A stretch of 5,423 nucleotides of DNA from an uncultured Bacilli bacterium. GTDB taxonomy: Bacteria; Bacillota_I; Bacilli_A; ML615J-28; CAG-313. The stretch spans positions 1 to 5,423 of the forward strand of contig CAJGCS010000077.1 in NCBI GenBank assembly GCA_904501965.1, written 5' to 3'. The stretch's first letter is position 1. Each line of letters starts with the position of its first letter. Below the pieces are notes generated by a model. It was not told the origin of the DNA, ran no database searches, and worked only from the letters and a program-made list of their open reading frames with translations. A program made the translations under genes and the position numbers. Shown here one piece after another: positions 1 to 5,056 of this stretch.

Positions 1-633
1 AAATGTGATACCTAGTTTTTTATGCATTTCTTTAAGTTCGATTTGCATCTCTTTACGCATTTTTAAGTCAAGTGCTCCAAGAGGTTCATCAAGTAATAAA
101 ATCTTTGGTTCATTGATAATAGCTCTTGCAATTGCGATTCTTTGTTGTTGACCACCTGATAAAGTAGTAACATCACGATATTCAAATTCTTCTAAATCAA
201 CAATTTTTAAAGTTTTCTTTACTTTTTCGTTAATCTCACTTTTCTTATATTTACGATATTTAGTAATTACATTACCTTTTTTATCTGTTACTTGATAAGG
301 AATTTTTTGAAGTTTTAAACCAAATGCAACATTATCATAAACATTTAAATGTGGAAATAATGCATATTTTTGAAATACAGTATTTACAGGTCTTTTATAT
401 GGAGGAAGATTTGTAATATTTTCTCCATCAAGTAAAATTTCTCCTTTTGTAGGAATTTCAAAACCAGCAATCATACGAAGTGTTGTTGTTTTACCACATC
501 CTGATGGACCAAGTAAAGTAACAAATTCACCACGTTTAATATAAAAGTTGAAATCTTCAACTGCTAATACACCATCATATTCTTTGTATAGATGATTAAG
601 AGTAATTATTATATCTTTTTTAAAGTCATTCAT
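1..633 (-). CDS. potA: Spermidine/putrescine ABC transporter ATP-binding protein PotA (3' end cut by window)
   Basis: ATPase subunit that would power polyamine import through a membrane PotBC channel fed by the lipoprotein PotD. Only the first 211 residues are in the window; the family is usually about 350-380 residues, so the H-loop and C-terminal TOBE/OB region lie beyond the left edge. Seen: Walker A GPSGCGKT (42-49), Q-loop FQKYALFPH (87-95), signature LSGGQQQR (158-165), Walker B ILLLDE (178-183) and D-loop GALD (186-189). The run EFVTLLGPSGCGKTTTLRM and the FQxYALFPH motif are typical of PotA rather than other ABC ATPases. There are about 18 extra residues between the FGLK motif and the signature (around 112-131), Lys/Tyr-rich. 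The ATG at 631-633 has an AGAGGTG ribosome binding site at 638-644 and starts 13 bp after the upstream regulator's stop, so the two are co-transcribed. Polyamine as substrate is inferred from similarity and the regulator; a related CysA/PotG-type importer is less likely. Confidence 0.93.
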   Translation of the reverse strand, partial: MNDFKKDIIITLNHLYKEYDGVLAVEDFNFYIKRGEFVTLLGPSGCGKTTTLRMIAGFEIPTKGEILLDGENITNLPPYKRPVNTVFQKYALFPHLNVYDNVAFGLKLQKIPYQVTDKKGNVITKYRKYKKSEINEKVKKTLKIVDLEEFEYRDVTTLSGGQQQRIAIARAIINEPKILLLDEPLGALDLKMRKEMQIELKEMHKKLGITF

Positions 634-646
634 AAAGCACCTCTAA

Positions 647-1180
647 TTAGAAATTGGGTGGACTACTAATCCAAATCACTTTACAAGGTTTAGTTCCTTT
701 ATTATATAAATAGTGATTTTTATCAGTTGTAATATAGAATGTATCGCCCTTTTTACATTCCTCACTTCTTGAACCATATACTATACTTACACGTCCTTCA
801 AGAACATAACCAAATTCTTGACCTTCATGAGGCATATCAACATCAGTTTTTGATCCTGGATTTATAGTTACAAGTACTGGTTCCATTTCATTTTTTTGAC
901 TATTAGGAACAAGCCAAGATAATTCATATTCATCAGTAGATTTTACAAAATAATCTTCAGGATGATATACGATAGTTTCTTCATCTTCTTCATCGAAAAA
1001 TTCTTTCAAACTTGAACCAAGTGTTGAGAGAATATCTGTTAATGTACTTATCGATGGACTTGTTAAGTCATTTTCAAGTTGCGAAATATAACCTTTTGTT
1101 AGTTCACAACGATCAGCTAATTCTTCTTGAGTGAGACCATAAAAAGTCCTCAATTGTTTAATCTTTGAACCAATACTCAT
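647..1180 (-). CDS. XRE-family HTH regulator with C-terminal cupin sensor domain (polyamine operon regulator)
   Basis: A 177-residue DNA-binding regulator. N-terminal HTH_3 domain at about 2-60, with the helix-turn-helix around LTQEELADRCELTKGYISQL (16-35). An acidic linker (DEEDEE, about 63-68) leads to a cupin_2 domain at about 102-175, with HEGQEFGYVLEGR (H118, E122) as cupin motif 1 and GDTFYITTDKNH (145-156) as motif 2. This architecture matches the PuuR-like XRE-cupin regulators that commonly precede potABCD in Bacillota. The ligand is probably a polyamine or small metabolite; that is inference. The ORF can be opened three codons earlier at a GTG (1187-1189), but that GTG lies inside the Shine-Dalgarno GAGGTGA, so ATG at 1178-1180 is chosen. 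It is first in an operon with potA, 13 bp downstream. Its leader carries phased repeats that suggest autoregulation. It probably acts as a repressor, but activation is not excluded. Confidence 0.9.
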   Translation of the reverse strand: MSIGSKIKQLRTFYGLTQEELADRCELTKGYISQLENDLTSPSISTLTDILSTLGSSLKEFFDEEDEETIVYHPEDYFVKSTDEYELSWLVPNSQKNEMEPVLVTINPGSKTDVDMPHEGQEFGYVLEGRVSIVYGSRSEECKKGDTFYITTDKNHYLYNKGTKPCKVIWISSPPNF

Positions 1181-1185
1181 ATAAT

Positions 1186-1192
1186 TCACCTC
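1186..1192 (-). promoter_or_regulatory. Ribosome binding site of the XRE-cupin gene, which decides its start
   Basis: GAGGTGA lies 5 nt before the ATG at 1178-1180. An in-frame GTG at 1187-1189 is part of this Shine-Dalgarno and so cannot be the initiator. This makes the protein 177, not 180, residues. Confidence 0.8.
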
Positions 1193-1222
1193 ATATAGTT
1201 ATACACAGATTAAAAATAAAAA

Positions 1223-1283
1223 CGGTTACATAATAATAAACCGAAAGTTTAGTAATAATAAACAATAATATTATATAATAAAC
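1223..1283 (-). repeat. Three phased GTTTATTAT repeats over the promoter and leader, possible operator
   Basis: On the minus strand the 9-mer GTTTATTAT begins at 1283, 1263 and 1241, steps of 20 and 22 bp (about two helical turns). The second copy sits in GTTTATTATTACTAAAC (1247-1263), a GTTTA/TAAAC dyad. The third sits in a dyad with 5-bp arms, CGGTT (1239-1243) and AACCG (1223-1227). The first copy covers the -10 and the second begins at the expected transcription start. A protein bound here would block the promoter; the neighbouring XRE regulator is the natural candidate. The repeats are AT-rich, so part of the similarity could be chance. Confidence 0.45.
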
Positions 1284-1297
1284 GCAAAAAAAGTCAA
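1270..1297 (-). promoter_or_regulatory. Sigma-A-type promoter for the XRE-cupin/potA operon
   Basis: On the minus strand, -35 TTGACT (1292-1297), a 16-bp spacer and -10 TATAAT (1270-1275). Transcription would begin near 1263, giving a leader of about 80 nt. This is the best sigma-A match in the gap between dinB and the regulator. The -10 falls within the phased GTTTATTAT repeats. Confidence 0.7.
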
Positions 1298-1308
1298 GTA
1301 AATTGTAC

Positions 1309-1351
1309 AAAAAAAACTAAAATTGTCTTTTATATAAACAATTTTAGTTTT
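1309..1351 (-). terminator. Rho-independent terminator of dinB
   Basis: A perfect 14-bp stem (1313-1326 with 1338-1351) and an 11-nt loop, followed on the minus strand by eight U residues (A tract 1309-1316), part of which also pairs in the stem. The stem begins inside the dinB stop codon (1350-1352). It separates dinB from the XRE-cupin/potA operon. Confidence 0.85.
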
Positions 1352-2609
1352 ATAATTTTTGTATTTTTGAAATTTCTTCACGCCAAGATCTTTCTTGTTT
1401 TTTTTCAACAACTTTATTTATTCGTTTTTCTTTAATACCAATTTTTAATGAATCATTTCCAATAAGCTTATTTATATTAGTAATTAATGTATTAATTTTA
1501 TGGTTTTTTTCAATTTCAGATAATTCATCAAATATAGTTAATTGTCTAATTTCTTCTTTTTGTTCAACAAGTTTACTAGCCGAAACCCCAAGAAGCCTTA
1601 CAGGGAAACCATCATCATAGTACTCTTCAAATAATTCTTTTAAAACTTCATACATACGATATGAATCATTAGTAGCAACATCAATAGTTCTACTTCTACT
1701 TATTGTTTTAAAGTTGTTATACTTAATTTGTAATGTAAATGTATGAGCCTTATTGTTACGTTTTTCAAGTCTTGCTGAAACTGAGTTTGTTAATACTTTT
1801 ATCGCAAGCAACATATTTGATGGTAAATATTCATCAAATTCAAATGTTTGAGAATTACCAACAGATGAAACTTCATTAAACCGATTAACATCAACTTCAT
1901 TACTACCTGCTCCGTGTGCGTTTGCATAAAGAGATTTACAAGAAACTGATCCAATAATATGTTCTAAAAGATTAAGATCTTTAAAATTTGCAAGATCCCC
2001 AATAGTTTTAATATTCAACGCTTGCATTTTTTCAAGAGTTTTCTTGCCAACACCAAACATATCTTCAATCGGAAGTGGCCACATTTTTTCGGCTATTTCT
2101 CTTTTACGAAGAATTGTAATACCAAGCGGTTTTTTCATATCTGAAGCCATCTTAGCTAAAAACTTATTAGGAGCTATTCCGATACTACATGGTAAATGAA
2201 ATTCTTTTAAAAGAGTATCTTGAATTCTTTTTGCAAGAGCAGGAACCTCTTCTGCTTTACATACATCAGTTACATCTAAATATCCTTCATCAATACTTGC
2301 AGGTTCAACAAGTGATGTAATTGACATAAAGTAATTGAAAAACTTTTCAGAGTATTCGCTATATAGTCCCATAGATGGTTCTACTAAAATAAGATCAGGA
2401 CAATTTCTTAACGCATCACTTACACGCATAGCAGACCGAACGCCGTAAGGTCTTGCTTCATAACTAGCAGCAAGTATTATTCCTTTTCTATCATTAGTAT
2501 GAGGAGCTACAGCTACTTTTTTTCCTTTTAGATCAGGATTTTCAGCTATTTCACAACTTACAAAAAAGCAATTCATGTCAATATGTAAAATAATTCTATT
2601 TTTTTTGAT
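1350..2609 (-). CDS. dinB: Y-family translesion DNA polymerase IV (DinB), apparent ATC start
   Basis: Error-prone lesion-bypass polymerase, 419 residues from the proposed start; DinB is usually 350-420. Palm/fingers: HIDMNCFFVSCE (9-20) holds the first metal-binding Asp (D11) and the steric-gate Phe (F16). ASYEARPYGVRSAM follows at about 48-61, and SIDEGYLDVTD (105-115) holds the other catalytic acids D107 and E108. The thumb helix-hairpin-helix is FGVGKKTLEKM (about 185-195). The little-finger domain spans about 245-355, followed by a beta-clamp binding motif QLTIF (356-360) and a Lys-rich tail. The first ATG in frame (2574-2576) would drop residues 1-11, including strand RIILHID and catalytic D11, and has no ribosome binding site. 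An in-frame TAA (2610-2612) blocks any longer reading. ATC at 2607-2609 follows a 9/11 Shine-Dalgarno match at ideal spacing and gives MKKNRIILHIDMN. Either AUC initiates or this is an ATG-to-ATC change. The gene stands alone, divergent from the small membrane-protein gene. Confidence 0.9.
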   Translation of the reverse strand: MKKNRIILHIDMNCFFVSCEIAENPDLKGKKVAVAPHTNDRKGIILAASYEARPYGVRSAMRVSDALRNCPDLILVEPSMGLYSEYSEKFFNYFMSITSLVEPASIDEGYLDVTDVCKAEEVPALAKRIQDTLLKEFHLPCSIGIAPNKFLAKMASDMKKPLGITILRKREIAEKMWPLPIEDMFGVGKKTLEKMQALNIKTIGDLANFKDLNLLEHIIGSVSCKSLYANAHGAGSNEVDVNRFNEVSSVGNSQTFEFDEYLPSNMLLAIKVLTNSVSARLEKRNNKAHTFTLQIKYNNFKTISRSRTIDVATNDSYRMYEVLKELFEEYYDDGFPVRLLGVSASKLVEQKEEIRQLTIFDELSEIEKNHKINTLITNINKLIGNDSLKIGIKEKRINKVVEKKQERSWREEISKIQKL

Positions 2610-2613
2610 TTAA

Positions 2614-2624
2614 ATCACTTCCCT
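2614..2624 (-). promoter_or_regulatory. Ribosome binding site of dinB, pointing at ATC 2607-2609
   Basis: AGGGAAGTGAT matches the ideal anti-16S AAGGAGGTGAT at 9 of 11 positions and ends 4 nt before the ATC. It is 37 nt from the first ATG (2574-2576), far too distant to serve it. This is the main evidence that translation begins at 2609. Confidence 0.7.
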
Positions 2625-2638
2625 TTTTAAAAATAATA

Positions 2639-2652
2639 TGGTATAATATACC
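2639..2652 (+). promoter_or_regulatory. Extended -10 promoter with a 13-bp palindrome, for the small membrane protein
   Basis: TGGTATAAT (2639-2647) is an extended -10 with a perfect TATAAT (2642-2647). No good -35 is seen 17 bp upstream (TTCCCT), as extended -10 promoters allow. The -10 lies inside a perfect 13-bp dyad, GGTATA-A-TATACC (2640-2652). Transcription would start near 2654, giving a leader of about 20 nt. Because dinB diverges from here, its promoter must overlap this region (AT-rich TATTAT-like elements on the minus strand), but I cannot fix its -35. Confidence 0.6.
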
Positions 2653-2673
2653 TAGTAAATTTGAGGTGATATT

Positions 2674-2871
2674 ATGAGTCAAAATAAAAATGAAAAATTA
2701 ATCGTAAGAAAAGATAAAAAAGATGGTACATCAGAAATTATTATTACAAAGTCTCCATCAAAAACTATCTTTGGTAAAATTTTAATTGCAGTTTTAGCAG
2801 GTGGTATGGTACTTACTACTGTTGCAAGTTTAGTTATCGTAATCTTACAAGCTGCAGGTTTATTACAATAA
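2674..2871 (+). CDS. Small single-pass membrane protein of unknown function
   Basis: A 65-residue protein, not assigned. Seen: a highly charged, Lys-rich N-terminal 30 residues (KNEKLIVRKDKKDGTSEI), then one hydrophobic helix at about 33-62 (ILIAVLAGGMVLTTVASLVI) ending in GLLQ. The charge pattern predicts the N-terminus in the cytoplasm. It loosely recalls short DUF4044-like membrane proteins of Bacillota, but that is a resemblance, not an assignment. It is very likely a real gene: GAGGTGAT (2663-2670) lies 3 nt before ATG, there is an extended -10 promoter, two in-tandem stops (TAA TAA), and its own terminator 8 nt downstream. It is monocistronic, divergent from dinB and convergent with spo0A. 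It could be a small-protein regulator of a membrane complex; nothing here tells which. Confidence 0.85.
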   Translation: MSQNKNEKLIVRKDKKDGTSEIIITKSPSKTIFGKILIAVLAGGMVLTTVASLVIVILQAAGLLQ

Positions 2872-2878
2872 TAAGAAC

Positions 2879-2902
2879 AATATAGGGTTTCCTATATTTT
2901 TT
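2879..2902 (+). terminator. Rho-independent terminator of the small membrane-protein gene
   Basis: An 8-bp stem AATATAGG / CCTATATT (2879-2886 with 2891-2898), a GTTT loop and a T run reaching 2902, followed by CTTTT. It starts 8 nt after the gene's stop codon. Confidence 0.8.
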
Positions 2903-2934
2903 CTTTTATTATACACCAAAACAACCATTATAGC

Positions 2935-2972
2935 AAAAAAATAGACTATCAAAATAGATAGTCTATTTTTTT
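2935..2972. terminator. Bidirectional terminator, mainly for spo0A
   Basis: A perfect 10-bp stem (2941-2950 with 2957-2966) around an AAAATA loop, flanked by A6 (2935-2940) and T6 (2967-2972). It therefore works on either strand. For spo0A (minus) the stop codon at 2971-2973 overlaps the A/T flank. On the plus strand it backs up the terminator at 2879-2902, insulating the convergent genes. Confidence 0.88.
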
Positions 2973-3777
2973 ATGCAATATATTGTTCTCGTTTTAGCAT
3001 ACGATGTTGTAATCTTAATCTATCTGATATCATCGCAATAAACTCTGAATTTGTTGGTTTTGATTTATTATAACTAATTGTATAACTAAATATATCACTG
3101 ATCGCATCTACATTACCTCTTACCCATGCTACTTCAATTGCATGTCTAATAGCACGTTCTACACGTGAGGCAGTTGTTGAAAAACGAAGGGCTATTTCAG
3201 GATATAAAGTTTTTGTAACACTTCCTAAAAACTCAACATTTTCTATTACAAGTAAAATTGCTTCTCTTAAATACATGTAACCTTTAATATGTGCTGGAAC
3301 CCCTACTTCGTGTAATATTTCTGTAATTTCAGCGTCTAATTCTAAGTCTTCTTTCTTTTCTTTAACTTCTGTTTTGTTTTCAAAGAAAGCTTCGCTTTGC
3401 ATTTCTTTAATAATATTTGTTAAATGATCAAGGTTTACTGGTTTCATTAATAAATAATCAATACCAATTGTGTTAAGACGATTATTAATATAACTACTAA
3501 TAAAATTAGTAACAACAACAACTCTTCTTGGCTTTTTAAATTCTGCACGACTATGGAATAGTGTTTCAAGTAAATTAATTCCATCGAAATTTGGCATAAA
3601 TAAATCAACAATTAAAACATCAACGTCAGTAACTTTTAAAACATTTAAAATACTATTATTTGTATTATATGTTCCAATAACCGCTATATTTTCAAGACCT
3701 CTAAGATGTTGACTAATAATCATTTCTTTTTCGACTAAAGATTCAGCCACTAAAATTTTAAACTTTTGCATACGCAT
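2971..3777 (-). CDS. spo0A: Stage 0 sporulation response regulator Spo0A
   Basis: Master transcription factor of endospore entry: once phosphorylated by the phosphorelay or direct kinases it binds 0A boxes. 268 residues, close to B. subtilis (267). Receiver domain at about 5-125: strand KILVAES, phospho-acceptor D58 in VDLFMPNFDG, switch Thr T90 and K112 in the KP motif. A Glu/Lys-rich linker (about 130-148) leads to the effector domain at 149-262, with EVGVPAHIKGYMYLREAI (157-174), LYPEIALRF and the recognition-helix run TTASRVERAIRHAIEVAW (201-218), then KPTNSEFIAMISDRLRL. These are near-identical to the Spo0A signature, so the call is very firm. The acidic pocket, normally two Asp, is E12-S13 here. 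Two starts are possible (ATG 3775-3777 or 3769-3771); neither has a clear Shine-Dalgarno. spoIVB lies 152 bp upstream on the same strand. Two promoter-like elements and 0A-like boxes lie in that gap. A terminator overlaps the stop. Confidence 0.97.
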   Translation of the reverse strand: MRMQKFKILVAESLVEKEMIISQHLRGLENIAVIGTYNTNNSILNVLKVTDVDVLIVDLFMPNFDGINLLETLFHSRAEFKKPRRVVVVTNFISSYINNRLNTIGIDYLLMKPVNLDHLTNIIKEMQSEAFFENKTEVKEKKEDLELDAEITEILHEVGVPAHIKGYMYLREAILLVIENVEFLGSVTKTLYPEIALRFSTTASRVERAIRHAIEVAWVRGNVDAISDIFSYTISYNKSKPTNSEFIAMISDRLRLQHRMLKREQYIA

Positions 3778-3801
3778 AATTAACCGAACAACAACGATAA
3801 A

Positions 3802-3830
3802 ATTATAATATATTACAAATTTCTTTTCAA
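3802..3830 (-). promoter_or_regulatory. Proximal sigma-A promoter of spo0A
   Basis: On the minus strand, TTGAAA (3825-3830), exactly 17 bp, TATAAT (3802-3807). Transcription would start near 3795, leaving a leader of only about 18 nt before ATG. This is the strongest vegetative-type promoter match in the window. Confidence 0.75.
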
Positions 3831-3843
3831 GTAAAACGGATAA

Positions 3844-3876
3844 ATTATATCGATTTTACTTATACTATTTGTCGAA
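3844..3876 (-). promoter_or_regulatory. Possible distal, Spo0A-activated promoter of spo0A
   Basis: A perfect TATAAT (3844-3849) has no normal -35. Instead the 0A-box TTCGACA (3870-3876) lies 20 bp upstream, resembling B. subtilis spoIIG-type promoters, where the -35-like element is too far from the -10 and phospho-Spo0A bound there compensates. The architecture is read from sequence; the activation is inference. Confidence 0.4.
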
Positions 3877-3886
3877 TTTTGTCGTT
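3870..3886 (-). promoter_or_regulatory. Tandem 0A boxes (putative Spo0A binding sites)
   Basis: TTCGACA (3870-3876) is a perfect complement of the 0A box TGTCGAA. A second, weaker AACGACA (3880-3886, 5/7) lies in the same orientation exactly 10 bp upstream. Head-to-tail 7-mers with 3 bp between them are the arrangement on which Spo0A C-terminal domains dimerise. They lie about 95 bp upstream of the spo0A start, supporting autoregulation. Confidence 0.6.
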
Positions 3887-3929
3887 TTCTTTAAAGGATA
3901 TCTATTTGACTTACATAAAAGATAGAATT

Positions 3930-4952
3930 TTATCCAAAATTATTGTTATTAATTTCATCAATCATCCAGCCAATATGCATTGCATAACCAATAGTAGGAT
4001 CTTCTAAAGAAACATGAGATACAGCGCCAATTAGTGCGTTATTTTGAATAATTGGAGAGCCACTCATCCCTTGAACAATGCCACCTGTTTTAGCAATTAG
4101 TCTATTATCTGTAACTTTTATCTTTATACCTTTAACATTTTTTGATTCTTGTAGATTTATACTAATAATTTCTATATCGAATGATTCTATTTTACATCCA
4201 TCAATTACGGTTAGTATTTTTGCAGAACCTTTTTTAATTTCCGATTGGTCTGCAACTCTAATAGTTTTTCTATCAACCATGGCATTGTAAGTACCATATA
4301 CACCAGTAATAGTATTTAGTTTTAATTTTCCAAGTAATTCATTTGTAAGTGATGCTCTTTTTTCACCACTAATTCCAGGTTCACCCTTTTTAATTCCTTC
4401 AATACTTGTTGTAACTAATTCACCATTTATATCGCCATATGTTAAAGATTTATCAGAAATTCCATGACCAAGGGAAGCAAAAATATGAGTTTCTGGATCA
4501 ATGAAAGTTAATGTACCAATGCCAATTAATTTGTCTTTTACATAAAGTCCAATTGTTTGTTCACCATTTATTGTTTTAACAACATCAATATTTGTTGTAA
4601 AATTTTGATTATTTCTAGATATTCCAAGAACAGCTACATTATTTTGAGTATTACTAATTAATCTATTTAAATCACTTGTTTTAAAAACTGTAATGCCATT
4701 ACAACTAATTATCTTATCACCTTCAAGAATATCAGAGTTTTTCCAAGGAGAAAGTTTTGCATCCTTAGAATTTACTTGATATTTTCCAGCAACATAAATT
4801 CCTGTTTCTAATTTAAGCCCAATGGCATCACCACCAGGAATAACGTATAAATCATTTGTTGCAAATACTTTACTTGAAGTTATCGAAAATAAACAAAGCA
4901 CTAGAAATGTAACTATAAGATTTAATCTAATAATTTTCTTTAATAATTTCAA
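3930..4952 (-). CDS. spoIVB: SpoIVB serine peptidase (family S55), sigma-K checkpoint signal protein, TTG start
   Basis: In the known pathway SpoIVB is secreted from the forespore into the intermembrane space, cleaves SpoIVFA and so releases SpoIVFB to process pro-sigma-K; it also cuts SpoIIQ. 340 residues, shorter than the B. subtilis protein (about 426). Seen: an N-terminal signal/anchor (KK at 5-6, hydrophobic 7-24, possible cut near VFA-TN at 29-33), a PDZ domain at about 40-125 (DILEGDKIISCNGI, 74-87), and the S55 peptidase domain from about 130. Catalytic triad: His163 in ASLGHGIS, Asp282 in KVTDNRLI, Ser297 in GIVQGMSGSPI. The 15-residue Asp-Ser spacing equals that of B. subtilis D363/S378, so the enzyme should be active. 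The end, EDPTIGYAMHIGWMIDE, is family-typical. The start is TTG (4950-4952): AAAGGAGG lies 6 nt upstream and no other Met is near. It lies between recN and spo0A, the conserved order. Confidence 0.96.
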   Translation of the reverse strand: MKLLKKIIRLNLIVTFLVLCLFSITSSKVFATNDLYVIPGGDAIGLKLETGIYVAGKYQVNSKDAKLSPWKNSDILEGDKIISCNGITVFKTSDLNRLISNTQNNVAVLGISRNNQNFTTNIDVVKTINGEQTIGLYVKDKLIGIGTLTFIDPETHIFASLGHGISDKSLTYGDINGELVTTSIEGIKKGEPGISGEKRASLTNELLGKLKLNTITGVYGTYNAMVDRKTIRVADQSEIKKGSAKILTVIDGCKIESFDIEIISINLQESKNVKGIKIKVTDNRLIAKTGGIVQGMSGSPIIQNNALIGAVSHVSLEDPTIGYAMHIGWMIDEINNNNFG

Positions 4953-4958
4953 TATATT

Positions 4959-4966
4959 CCTCCTTT
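4959..4966 (-). promoter_or_regulatory. Strong ribosome binding site that fixes the TTG start of spoIVB
   Basis: AAAGGAGG, a perfect Shine-Dalgarno, lies 6 nt before TTG 4950-4952. The next in-frame Met codon is over 220 codons on, so TTG is the only credible start. Confidence 0.88.
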
Positions 4967-4997
4967 CAATATAGTATTCACATATTTAAGCAAAATT

Positions 4998-5028
4998 AAA
5001 AACGCAGTATTTGCCAAAAATACTGCGT
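4998..5028 (-). terminator. Rho-independent terminator after recN
   Basis: A perfect 11-bp stem (5002-5012 with 5018-5028) and a 5-nt loop. On the minus strand it is followed by TTTTAATTTT. It lies 28 bp past the recN stop and isolates spoIVB, which must therefore have its own promoter in 4967-4997. I see there only a -10-like ATACTA (4972-4977), not a convincing -35. Confidence 0.85.
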
Positions 5029-5056
5029 AATTTTTCCAATATTATTTTAATATAGA

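Noticed and set aside
1187..1189. GTG as the start of the XRE-cupin gene (180 residues)
   Set aside because: The GTG is part of the GAGGTGA Shine-Dalgarno that serves the ATG at 1178-1180.
1190..1349. Riboswitch, small RNA or CRISPR-like array in the regulator leader
   Set aside because: Repeats are short (9-17 bp), AT-rich and tied to the promoter; no conserved RNA fold or spacer pattern is seen.
2574..2609. Frameshift in the A8 run (2599-2606) as the cause of the odd dinB start
   Set aside because: Shifting the frame upstream of the A run reaches no ATG, GTG or TTG with an open path (GTG near 2618 is followed at once by a stop), whereas ATC in the present frame has ideal ribosome-site spacing.
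3896..3930. Terminator between spoIVB and spo0A
   Set aside because: Only a 5-bp TATCT/AGATA stem with no proper U tract. Read-through from spoIVB into spo0A remains possible.
4078..4290. Open frame of 70 codons on the plus strand inside spoIVB
   Set aside because: Antisense to conserved peptidase coding (the S55 Asp/Ser region), no ribosome binding site, and its hydrophobic composition is the usual shadow of the opposite strand.
4967..4997. Sigma-G or sigma-F promoter for spoIVB
   Set aside because: ATACTA at 4972-4977 resembles a sigma-G -10 and sporulation control is expected, but no matching -35 (GNATA-like) is at 17-18 bp, so I do not annotate it as a promoter.
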